Origin: Thermaceae bacterium | GTDB lineage: Bacteria > Deinococcota > Deinococci > Deinococcales > Marinithermaceae | Reading direction: 5' to 3' | NCBI GenBank assembly: GCA_027023345.1 | Contig: JALVVO010000076.1 | Span: forward strand, 1-14,115 | DNA length: 14,115 bases | Shown: positions 6,603 to 13,226 of the stretch, piece by piece | Position numbering within the stretch: the first letter of the stretch is position 1 | How the letters are laid out: every line of letters begins with the position of its first letter | Notes under the pieces: generated by a model | Told to the model about the DNA's origin: nothing | Databases searched by the model: none | The model's input: the letters and a program-made list of their open reading frames with translations, nothing else | Program-made: the position numbers and the translations under genes

Positions 6603-7706
6603 ATGATCAAGGACACGTGGAAGTTCCAACCCTTTACCGAGGAGCCGATCCGGCTCATCGACGAGGAGGGCAACTGGATCGCCGACTTCCCCTTGGACCT
6701 GAGCGAGGAGACGCTGAAAAAGCTCTACCGCGACATGGTCCGGGGACGCCTCCTCGACGAGCGCTACCAGATCATCCTGCGCCAGGGTAAAACCAGCTTC
6801 GTCGCCCCCTCCTCGGGGCACGAGGCCACCCAGGCGGGGATGGCCCAGGCGATCCGCCCCGGGTTCGACTGGCTCTTCCCCTACTACCGCGACAAGACCC
6901 TGCTCGCCGCCATCGGCTACCCGGTGGAGATGCTCTACGCCCAGATGATGGCGACCCGGCTCGATCCCAACAAGGGCCGGCAGATGCCCGAGCACCCCGG
7001 GCTCAAGGAGCTCAACGTCTACACCGTCGCCTCGCCGATCGCCTCCCACGTGCCGCCAGCGGTGGGGGCGGCGATCAGCATGAAGATCCAGGGCACCGGC
7101 CAGGTGGTGCTCACCACCTTCGGCGACGGCGCCACCAGCGAGGGCGACTGGCACGCCGCTTTGAACTTCGCCGGGGCCCAGGGGGCGCCGATCGTCTTCG
7201 CCGCCGAGAACAACCGCTACGCGATCAGCGTGAACTTCGAGAAGCAGTCGGGCTCGCCCAGGATCGCCGACAAGGCCCACGCCTACGGCTTCCCCGGCTA
7301 CCACGTGGACGGCATGGACGTGCTCGCGAGCTACTACGTCGCCCGGGAGGCGGTGGAGCGGGCCCGGGCCGGCCTTGGCCCCAGCCTCGTCGAGTTCCTT
7401 GTCTACCGCTACGGCCCTCACTCCTCCGCCGACGACGACCGGGTCTACCGCAGCCGGGAGGAGGTCGAGTTCTGGCGGAAGAAGGACCCGATCCCGCGCT
7501 TCGAGCGCTTCCTTGAAAAGCGGGGGCTTTGGACCCCGGAGGAAGGCGAGCGGCTCCGCGAGGCGATCAAAGCCGAGCTCCTGGAAGCCGAGGCGAAGGC
7601 CGAGGCCGCCGGCGAGGTGCCGCCCGAGTGGATGTTCGACGACGTCTACGCCACGCCCTACTGGCTGCTCGAGGAACAAAAGCAAATCCTCCTCTCCGAG
7701 CTTTGA
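6603..7706 (+). CDS. bkdA1: Branched-chain 2-oxoacid dehydrogenase E1 component, alpha subunit
   Basis: The 367-residue thiamine-diphosphate subunit of the E1 heterotetramer decarboxylates 2-oxoacids of Val, Leu and Ile and passes the acyl group to E2. The ThDP motif begins GDG at 174-176 and ends NN at 203-204. RYGPHSSADDD (269-279) is the conserved loop that is phosphorylated in mammals, and FPYYRD (92-97) and RQMPEH (126-131) are typical of branched-chain rather than pyruvate E1. Length equals that recalled for the T. thermophilus enzyme, and the MIKDTWKFQPFTEEPIRLI start aligns with it. The frame is open back to 6414, but ATG 6603 is chosen for this homology and for the AAGGGGGA ribosome site just ahead. 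First gene of the four-gene operon; E1-beta follows after 12 bases. Confidence 0.95.
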   Translation: MIKDTWKFQPFTEEPIRLIDEEGNWIADFPLDLSEETLKKLYRDMVRGRLLDERYQIILRQGKTSFVAPSSGHEATQAGMAQAIRPGFDWLFPYYRDKTLLAAIGYPVEMLYAQMMATRLDPNKGRQMPEHPGLKELNVYTVASPIASHVPPAVGAAISMKIQGTGQVVLTTFGDGATSEGDWHAALNFAGAQGAPIVFAAENNRYAISVNFEKQSGSPRIADKAHAYGFPGYHVDGMDVLASYYVAREAVERARAGLGPSLVEFLVYRYGPHSSADDDRVYRSREEVEFWRKKDPIPRFERFLEKRGLWTPEEGERLREAIKAELLEAEAKAEAAGEVPPEWMFDDVYATPYWLLEEQKQILLSEL

Positions 7707-7718
7707 AGGAGACCCTAG

Positions 7719-8693
7719 ATGGCGGTACTGAACATCGTGCAGGCGGTCAAGCGGGCGCTTGATGAGGAGATGGCCCGCGACGAGCGGGTGGTGGTGCTAG
7801 GCGAGGACGTGGGCAAGCGCGGCGGGGTCTTCCTCGCCACCGAGGGGCTCTACCAGAAGTACGGGCCCGATCGGGTGATCGACACCCCGCTGGCCGAGGC
7901 CGCGATCATCGGGGCGGCGGTGGGGATGGCGGCCCACGGCCTTAGGCCGGTCGCCGAGATCCAGTTCGCCGACTACGTCTTCCCCGGCTTCGACCAGCTG
8001 GTGAGCCAGGGGGCCAAGCTCCGCTATCGCTCGGGCGGGCAGTTCGCCGCCCCCATGGTGGTGCGAATGCCCTCGGGCGGCGGCGTCAAGGGCGGCCACC
8101 ACCACTCCCAGTCCCCCGAGGCCTACTTCACCCACACCGCCGGGCTCAAGGTGGTCGTCCCCTCCACCCCGACCGACACCCTGGGGCTTTTGAAGACCGC
8201 GATCCGCGACGACGACCCGGTGGTCTTCATGGAGCCGAAGAGGCTCTACCGGGCGATCAAGGAAGAGGTGCCCGACGAGGAGTTCACCATCCCCCTGGGC
8301 AAGGCCAAGGTGCGCCGGGAGGGGACGGACCTCACCCTGATCGCCTACGGCGGGCCCACGGTGGAGGCGATGCAGGCGGCCGAGGAGCTCGAGAAGGTCG
8401 GGGTCTCGGCCGAGGTCGTTGACCTCAGGAGCCTCGTGCCCTGGGACAAGGAGGCGGTGCTCGAGTCGGTGGCCAAGACCGGCCGGGCGCTCGTGATCGC
8501 CGAGGCGCCCCGGACCTCGAGCTTCGCCAGCGAGGTGGCGGCGACGATCATGGAGGAACTCCTCGACCAGCTCCTCGCCCCGGTCTACCGGGTGACGGGC
8601 TTCGACACCCCCTACCCCTACGTCCCCGACCGCCAGTACATGCCCACGGTGACCCGTATCCTGAACTTCGCGAAGAAGGCGCTCGACTACTAG
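7719..8693 (+). CDS. bkdA2: Branched-chain 2-oxoacid dehydrogenase E1 component, beta subunit
   Basis: The 324-residue partner of E1-alpha completes the active site at the subunit interface and docks E1 on E2. Landmarks are VLGEDVGKRGGVF (about 27-39), LAEAAIIGAAVGMA (about 58-71), EIQFADY (residues about 79-85), GGHHHSQSPEAYF (about 125-137) with the active-site histidines, VVPSTPTD, and the C-terminal domain with TLIAYGG and VVDLRSL. HSQSPEA is typical of branched-chain and pyruvate E1-beta. ATG 7719 is preceded by GAAGGAG (7705-7711) at 7 bases. The gene sits between E1-alpha (12 bases) and E2 (10 bases), so all are one transcript. Pyruvate specificity cannot be strictly excluded, but similarity to the Thermus branched-chain enzyme favours the call. 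Confidence 0.95.
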   Translation: MAVLNIVQAVKRALDEEMARDERVVVLGEDVGKRGGVFLATEGLYQKYGPDRVIDTPLAEAAIIGAAVGMAAHGLRPVAEIQFADYVFPGFDQLVSQGAKLRYRSGGQFAAPMVVRMPSGGGVKGGHHHSQSPEAYFTHTAGLKVVVPSTPTDTLGLLKTAIRDDDPVVFMEPKRLYRAIKEEVPDEEFTIPLGKAKVRREGTDLTLIAYGGPTVEAMQAAEELEKVGVSAEVVDLRSLVPWDKEAVLESVAKTGRALVIAEAPRTSSFASEVAATIMEELLDQLLAPVYRVTGFDTPYPYVPDRQYMPTVTRILNFAKKALDY

Positions 8694-8703
8694 AGGGGGG
8701 AGC

Positions 8704-10059
8704 ATGCCGAAGGAAGTCCTGCTACCGGAGCTCGCCGAGTCCATCGTCGAGGGCGAGATCGTCAAGTGGCTGGTTGAGGAGGGCCAGCCCGTAAAGAAGG
8801 ACCAGCCCCTGGTCGAGGTGATGACCGACAAGGTGACGGTCGAGCTTCCCAGCCCCTACGAGGGGATCCTGGTCAAGAAGCTCGTCCAGGAAGGGGACGT
8901 GGTCCCCATCCACACGCCCATCGCGCTCATCGCCGAGCCGGGCGAGGCCGAGGGCGCCGCCCCCGAAGCTTCTGCAGCCGGCGCTGCCGCGGCCGAGGAA
9001 GCCGCCGACGACGAGGACCGGGTCCTCTTCAAGCCGGACTCCGCCCAGGAAGCGGTGAAGAACCCCTTCGCCGGCACCGGGGCGGCCCGAGCGGAGGCGG
9101 CCACCGCGGTCGCCGAACCCAAGGCGGGCACCAACAAGTTCGGCCGGGTGCTGGCGGTGCCCGCGGCCAGGAAGCTCGCCCGGGAGCTCGGCATTGACAT
9201 CGCCCAGGTGCCGGGCTCGGGGCCCGCGGGCCGGGTGCGCGTGGAGGACGTCAAGAAGTACGCCGAGGCCCAGAAGGCGGCGCCGGCCCCGGCCGCCACC
9301 GTGCCCGCAGGATTTCCGCCGCCCCCGGTCTACAAGACCCCGAAGGGCTACGAGGACAGGGAAGAGCGCGTGCCCCTTCGCGGCCTCCGCCGGGTGATCG
9401 CCCAGCAGATGGCGACGAGCCACCTCTACACGGTGCGCACCCTGCACGTGGACGAGGCCGACCTCACCGAACTGGTCAGGCTCCGGGCCGCGCTCAAGCC
9501 CGAGGCCGAGGCCCAGGGCGTCAAGCTCTCCTACCTGCCCTTCATCTTCAAGGCCGTGGTCCAGGGGCTGAAGAAGTACCCGGCGCTCAACAGCAGCCTC
9601 GACGAGGCCCGCCAGGAGATCATCTTGAAGCGCTACTACCACCTGGGCATGGCGGTGGACACGCCTCAGGGCCTCGTGGTCCCGGTGATCAAGGACGCCG
9701 ACCAGAAAACCCTGCTCGAGCTCGCCACCGAGGCCAGCACCCTCGCCGAGAAGGCCCGCGCCGGCAAGCTCGCCCCCGAGGACGTCACCGGCTCCACCTT
9801 CTCGATTACCAACATCGGCTCGATCGGCGGGGTGTTTAGCTTTCCCATCATCAACGTGCCCGACGCCGCCATCCTAGGCGTCCACGCGATCCAGGACCGG
9901 CCGGTGGTCAAGGACGGCGAGCTCGTAGTGCGCAAGATGATGTACCTCTCGATCTCCTTCGACCACCGCCTGGTGGACGGCGCCGAGGCCGCGCGCTTCT
10001 TGAAAGAGGTCATTAAGTACCTGGAACAGCCCGGGCTGTTGCTCCTGGAGGCGCGATGA
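8704..10059 (+). CDS. bkdB: Dihydrolipoyl acyltransferase (E2) of the branched-chain 2-oxoacid dehydrogenase
   Basis: The 451-residue E2 core carries the lipoyl arm and transfers the branched acyl group to CoA. Domains in order: one lipoyl domain (1-78, lipoyl-Lys43 in TDKVTV); an Ala/Pro/Glu-rich linker (80-146) containing a less flexible DEDRVLFKPDS stretch (103-113); a peripheral subunit-binding domain (148-187, PAARKLARELGID and GRVRVEDV) that holds E1/E3; a second linker (190-220); and the acyltransferase domain (222-451), ending in SFDHRLVDGA with active-site His421 and Asp425. GGGGGGAGC precedes the ATG. The stop overlaps the E3 start (ATGA at 10056-10059). A single lipoyl domain is usual for branched-chain E2. 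Confidence 0.95.
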   Translation: MPKEVLLPELAESIVEGEIVKWLVEEGQPVKKDQPLVEVMTDKVTVELPSPYEGILVKKLVQEGDVVPIHTPIALIAEPGEAEGAAPEASAAGAAAAEEAADDEDRVLFKPDSAQEAVKNPFAGTGAARAEAATAVAEPKAGTNKFGRVLAVPAARKLARELGIDIAQVPGSGPAGRVRVEDVKKYAEAQKAAPAPAATVPAGFPPPPVYKTPKGYEDREERVPLRGLRRVIAQQMATSHLYTVRTLHVDEADLTELVRLRAALKPEAEAQGVKLSYLPFIFKAVVQGLKKYPALNSSLDEARQEIILKRYYHLGMAVDTPQGLVVPVIKDADQKTLLELATEASTLAEKARAGKLAPEDVTGSTFSITNIGSIGGVFSFPIINVPDAAILGVHAIQDRPVVKDGELVVRKMMYLSISFDHRLVDGAEAARFLKEVIKYLEQPGLLLLEAR

Positions 10060-11447
10060 GCTACGACCTGGTGGTGATCGGCACCGGGCCCGGCGGCTAC
10101 CACGCCGCGATCCGGGCGGCCCAGCTGGGGCTCAAAGTGCTCGCCGTGGAAAAGGGCGAGGTCGGCGGGGTCTGCCTGAACGTCGGCTGCATCCCCACCA
10201 AGGCCCTGCTCCACGTGGCCCACACCCTGAAGGCGAGCGAGAAGGCGGCCGAGTTCGGCCTGACCCTTGAGAAGAAGGCCCTTGACCTCCAAAAGCTCGC
10301 CGGCTGGCGCGACCAGGTGGTGAAAAAGCTCACCGGCGGCGTCGAGTTCCTCTTCAAGGGGAACGGCGTCGAGCTCAAACGGGGCGAGGCGAGGCTCCTT
10401 GGCGCCCGCGAGGTCGAGGTGGCGGGCGAGCGGATCGCGGCGAAGAAGATCGTCCTCGCCACCGGCAGCCGCCCCGCCGAGCTCGAGGGCTTTCCCGTGG
10501 ACGAGGAGAAAATCGTCTCCTCCACCGGGGCGCTGGAAGTGGAGGCCGGCGTCCCCCGGCGCTTCCTCGCCATCGGCGGGGGAGCGATCGGGCTCGAGTT
10601 CGCCGCCATCTACAAGGCGCTTGGCGCCGCGGAGGTGACGGTGCTCGAGTACCTGGACCAGATCCTCCCGGGCGCCGACGCCGAGGCCGCCGGCTTCCTC
10701 GCCCGCGCGCTCAAGAAACAGGGCATTAAGCTCCTCACCGGCGCCGAGGCCCTCGGCTACGAGGAGACCGAGGAGGGCCTAAGGGTCCGCTACCGCCTCC
10801 GGAAAACCGGCGAGGAGAAGACCCTGGTGGTGGACCGGGTGCTCGTCGCCGTGGGCCGGCGACCGAACAGCGAGGGCCTCGGCCTCGAGGCCGCAGGTCT
10901 CCAACCGGACGAAAAGGGCTTCGTCCCTTCCAACGCCCAGATGCAGACCAAGGTCCCCGGGATCTATAGCATCGGCGACCTCCGGGGCGGCCCCCTCCTC
11001 GCCCACAAGGCGATGAAGGAGGGGGTGGTCGCCGCCGAGGTGGCCGCCGGAAAGAAGAGCGCCTTCGACCAGCAGATCCCGAGCGTGGTCTTCACCTTCC
11101 CCGAGTTCGCGAGCGTGGGGATGAGCGAGGAGGCCGCGAAGGAAAAGGGCCTCGCCGTCCAGACCGGCAGGTTCCCCTTCACCGCGAACGGCCGCGCCCT
11201 CACCCTGCAGGAGGCCGAGGGGATGGTCAAGGTGGTGGCCGAGGCCGAAAGCGGGGTGGTGCTCGGCGTGCACGCCGTCGGCCCCCAGGCCGGGGAGCTG
11301 ATCGCCGAGGCCACGCTGGCGCTCGAGATGGGGGCGCTCGTGGACGACCTCGAGCTCACCGTCCACCCCCACCCCACCCTCTCCGAGTCACTGATGGAGG
11401 CCGCCGCCAACGTTAAGAAGGCGGCGATCCACATCCTGAACAAGTAA
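10056..11447 (+). CDS. lpdA: Dihydrolipoyl dehydrogenase (E3)
   Basis: The 463-residue flavoprotein reoxidises the dihydrolipoyl group of E2 with NAD+. The FAD-binding GTGPGGYHAAIRAAQLG begins at residue 9, the redox disulphide is Cys40/Cys45 in CLNVGCIPTKALL, the NAD fold has GGGAIGLEFA (174-183), the second FAD contact is SIGDLRGGPLLAHKA, and the dimer-interface catalytic pair is His439 and Glu444 in HPHPTLSE. Length is typical. The start overlaps the E2 stop by four bases, which implies translational coupling and a protein dedicated to this complex. It may also serve other 2-oxoacid dehydrogenases or the glycine cleavage system. No clear terminator follows; the first pilin gene begins 30-66 bases later. 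Confidence 0.96.
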   Translation: MSYDLVVIGTGPGGYHAAIRAAQLGLKVLAVEKGEVGGVCLNVGCIPTKALLHVAHTLKASEKAAEFGLTLEKKALDLQKLAGWRDQVVKKLTGGVEFLFKGNGVELKRGEARLLGAREVEVAGERIAAKKIVLATGSRPAELEGFPVDEEKIVSSTGALEVEAGVPRRFLAIGGGAIGLEFAAIYKALGAAEVTVLEYLDQILPGADAEAAGFLARALKKQGIKLLTGAEALGYEETEEGLRVRYRLRKTGEEKTLVVDRVLVAVGRRPNSEGLGLEAAGLQPDEKGFVPSNAQMQTKVPGIYSIGDLRGGPLLAHKAMKEGVVAAEVAAGKKSAFDQQIPSVVFTFPEFASVGMSEEAAKEKGLAVQTGRFPFTANGRALTLQEAEGMVKVVAEAESGVVLGVHAVGPQAGELIAEATLALEMGALVDDLELTVHPHPTLSESLMEAAANVKKAAIHILNK

Positions 11448-11513
11448 ACCCAGGCCCTCGACTCCCCCATTTGCGGGATGTCGGGGGCGATCTTTACCCC
11501 GAGAATGGGTTCG

Positions 11514-11972
11514 ATGAAGCGTTCGCCGGGCTTCACCCTGCTCGAGCTCCTCGTGGTCATCGCCGTCTTGGCCATCGTCCTCGCGCTCACCGCCTTCCAG
11601 TCCAGGAAGATCGAGGCCCACCAGACCGAGTCCGCCTTCTACGCGAGCCTCGAGCGCCTTTTCTGGGAGGCCTCGACGGCCGCCGCCAGCCGCGGCCGGA
11701 CCCTTGTCCTCCGTCGCGACGGCGACCGCTTGATCGTCCGCTTGAGGACCGCCCCGCGCACCATAATCCGCGAGCTCGAGATCCCCGAGGGCGTGGAGGT
11801 GGCCTTGCCGGAGGGGAGCCTGGCGGTCTTCACCCCTCCGGGGCGGGTGCGCTTCCGGCCCGCCTTCCCCCGGGCGTGCCAGGGCCCCTCCTTCACGGTC
11901 ACCACCGGCCAGGGAACCGAGCGCTGCTACCGCGTCTCCCTGATCGGCGAGGTGGAGGTGACGAACCCGTGA
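11514..11972 (+). CDS. pilA1: Minor type IV pilin, GspH/FimT class (PilA1-like)
   Basis: The 152-residue prepilin has a six-residue leader MKRSPG, a prepilin-peptidase site G|FTLLELL with Glu at mature position 5, a long hydrophobic helix (to about 30), then a small beta-rich head with two cysteines (RACQG and ERCYR) that may form a disulphide. The class call rests on its size and on being first in an H-I-J-K-type series. In-frame ATGs at 11478 and 11505 are alternatives; 11514 is chosen because the next two pilins also have six-residue leaders, but none of the three has a good ribosome site. The stop overlaps the next gene's GTG (GTGA, 11969-11972). Likely role: part of the pilus-initiating or tip complex for DNA uptake or twitching. 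Symbol by synteny with Thermus. Confidence 0.85.
   Translation: MKRSPGFTLLELLVVIAVLAIVLALTAFQSRKIEAHQTESAFYASLERLFWEASTAAASRGRTLVLRRDGDRLIVRLRTAPRTIIRELEIPEGVEVALPEGSLAVFTPPGRVRFRPAFPRACQGPSFTVTTGQGTERCYRVSLIGEVEVTNP
11954..11961 (+). promoter_or_regulatory. Ribosome binding site deciding the pilA2 GTG start
   Basis: GGAGGTGA, a perfect eight-base complement to the 16S rRNA tail, lies inside the last codons of the preceding pilin gene, seven bases before GTG 11969. It fixes the start of the overlapping downstream pilin, for which no ATG exists nearby. Confidence 0.8.
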
Positions 11973-12445
11973 GGAAATCCCAGGGGCTGACGCTCGTCGA
12001 GGTGGTGGTCGCGCTCGCCATTCTGGCCATCGCCCTCGGCACGCTCACCGGCCTCCTGATCGGCGGCATGCGCCAGAACCTCTCCTCGGGCAAACGCACG
12101 CAGGCCAGCCAGATTCTCAACCACCTCGGGCGGCTCCTGGTCGGGGGCGACCCCAGGCTGCTCGCCCCCGCCGGCGAGCCCCTGGCGTGGGACTACGGCG
12201 AGCTGGCCGCGACCTTCCCCGAGCTCGCAGGGGCGGGGAACCTCAGTCAGCCCGAGCTCTACCGGGCTCGCGTCGAAAACCTCGGCACCCCCACCGAGGT
12301 CGCCGACCTCGGCGTCCGCCTCGACGCCTACCGCCTGGAGGTCTGTTGGAAGGACGGCGCCCGCGAGGCCTGCCTCGCGGGCGAGGCGATCGCGGCCCCG
12401 CCGGGCGGCGGAGGGCATCCGCCCCCGATCCCGCTCATCAACTGA
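11969..12445 (+). CDS. pilA2: Minor type IV pilin, GspI/PilV class (PilA2-like)
   Basis: This is a 158-residue prepilin starting at GTG 11969 (read as Met): leader MRKSQG, cleavage G|LTLVEVVVALAILAIALG with Glu5, then a head domain rich in Leu/Ala/Gly/Glu. Leu instead of Phe at mature position 1 is unusual but tolerated by prepilin peptidases. TLVEVVVALAILAIALG is characteristic of PilV/GspI proteins. Two cysteines (EVCWK and EACLA, near 130 and 140) could pair. The C-terminus is a Gly/Pro-rich tail ending PPIPLIN. The gene overlaps the preceding pilin by four bases and is seven bases from the next one, behind a perfect Shine-Dalgarno. The GspI-class member would pack between the H- and J-like subunits in a tip complex; this is inferred from other systems. 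Confidence 0.85.
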   Translation: MRKSQGLTLVEVVVALAILAIALGTLTGLLIGGMRQNLSSGKRTQASQILNHLGRLLVGGDPRLLAPAGEPLAWDYGELAATFPELAGAGNLSQPELYRARVENLGTPTEVADLGVRLDAYRLEVCWKDGAREACLAGEAIAAPPGGGGHPPPIPLIN

Positions 12446-12452
12446 GGTGACG

Positions 12453-13226
12453 ATGCGAAAGAAGCAAGGCTTCACCCTCGTCGAAATCCTGGTCTCGCTG
12501 GGGATTCTCTCCCTCCTCCTCGGGATCACCTACAAGAGCATCGTGGGCTTCATGCAGGTCCGGCAGCGCCAGGACGCGATCACCGCGACCCAGGCGAAGC
12601 TGCGCCGAGTGGTTGAGGTCTTCACCCAGGACCTCCGGAGCTCGGTCTTCGGCGCGATCATCGACGAGCCCTACGAATCGGGCGAGCACGCGGTCTCCTT
12701 CGCCCTCTTAAAGGGGAACTCGGGCTTCAAGGTCTACACCACCGACCCCGCCGGCTGGAAGGAGGCCTACCGCACCTTCGTCGTCGCCGAGAACCCCGGG
12801 CTCCGGCGCGGCGACCACGTTCTCATCGTCAACCAGGAGAAAAAGGCGGTGATCCTCAAGGTCACGGGGGTACGCCGGGTCGGCGCCCAGAAGTGGGTCA
12901 TCCGGCACAGCCGGTGCAGGAACACCCTGAACTACCGCAGCAACACCCTGCTCTTCGGAGTGGACCTCTACGGCGTCCGCCACGACGCCGACCGCCGCAC
13001 CCTGATCCTCAACGAGGAAGGCGACGAGACGCCGCTCGCGTTCGGAATCCGCGAGTTCAGGATCGAGTACCTACCCAACAAGGCGGAGGCCAGGCAGCTC
13101 CGGGTCACCGTAGGCGCCGAGCGCGAGCTTCGCGGCAAGATCCTCTCCCGCCGCTACGTGGGCGTGGTCGAGCTCAGCAACAACGCCACGTTCGACATCG
13201 AGGAGGTAGTCCCGTGCGAACCCTAG
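12453..13226 (+). CDS. pilA3: Minor type IV pilin, GspJ/PilW class (PilA3-like)
   Basis: This 257-residue prepilin has leader MRKKQG, cleavage G|FTLVEILVSLGILSLLLGITY with Glu5 and a long head domain, as expected of PilW/GspJ proteins. The head includes GLRRGDHVLIVNQEKKAVI and KVTGVRRV, a pattern seen in PilW proteins where a short beta-barrel-like unit reports on an ordered head. Cysteines lie at HSRCRN and near the end (VVPCEP). ATG 12453 has GAGGTGA at 12444-12450, which overlaps the previous stop codon; GTG 12447 is an alternative that adds two residues. The 3' end overlaps the ComZ-like gene by 13 bases. Third position in the H-I-J-K series. Confidence 0.85.
   Translation: MRKKQGFTLVEILVSLGILSLLLGITYKSIVGFMQVRQRQDAITATQAKLRRVVEVFTQDLRSSVFGAIIDEPYESGEHAVSFALLKGNSGFKVYTTDPAGWKEAYRTFVVAENPGLRRGDHVLIVNQEKKAVILKVTGVRRVGAQKWVIRHSRCRNTLNYRSNTLLFGVDLYGVRHDADRRTLILNEEGDETPLAFGIREFRIEYLPNKAEARQLRVTVGAERELRGKILSRRYVGVVELSNNATFDIEEVVPCEP
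13201..13206 (+). promoter_or_regulatory. Ribosome binding site deciding the comZ-like GTG start
   Basis: AGGAGG lies within the last codons of the PilW-like gene, seven bases before GTG 13214. It supports a start that overlaps the upstream gene by 13 bases and gives a short nine-residue prepilin leader. Confidence 0.75.

Noticed and set aside
6384..7685. Long minus-strand open frame (433 codons) opposite E1-alpha
   Set aside because: Its product is a low-complexity His/Gly/Val/Asp/Leu-rich string with no motif, lying opposite a clear homologue; it is a by-product of GC-biased codons.
7797..9642. Minus-strand open frames of 344 (8831-7797) and 306 (9642-8722) codons opposite E1-beta and E2
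   Set aside because: Both are Gly/Leu/His/Asp-rich shadows of well-recognised genes with no plausible ribosome site or motif.
11458..11495. CCCCC/GGGGG hairpin after E3 as a terminator
   Set aside because: The stem is only about five pairs, with mismatches beyond that, a long loop, and just TCTTT after it.
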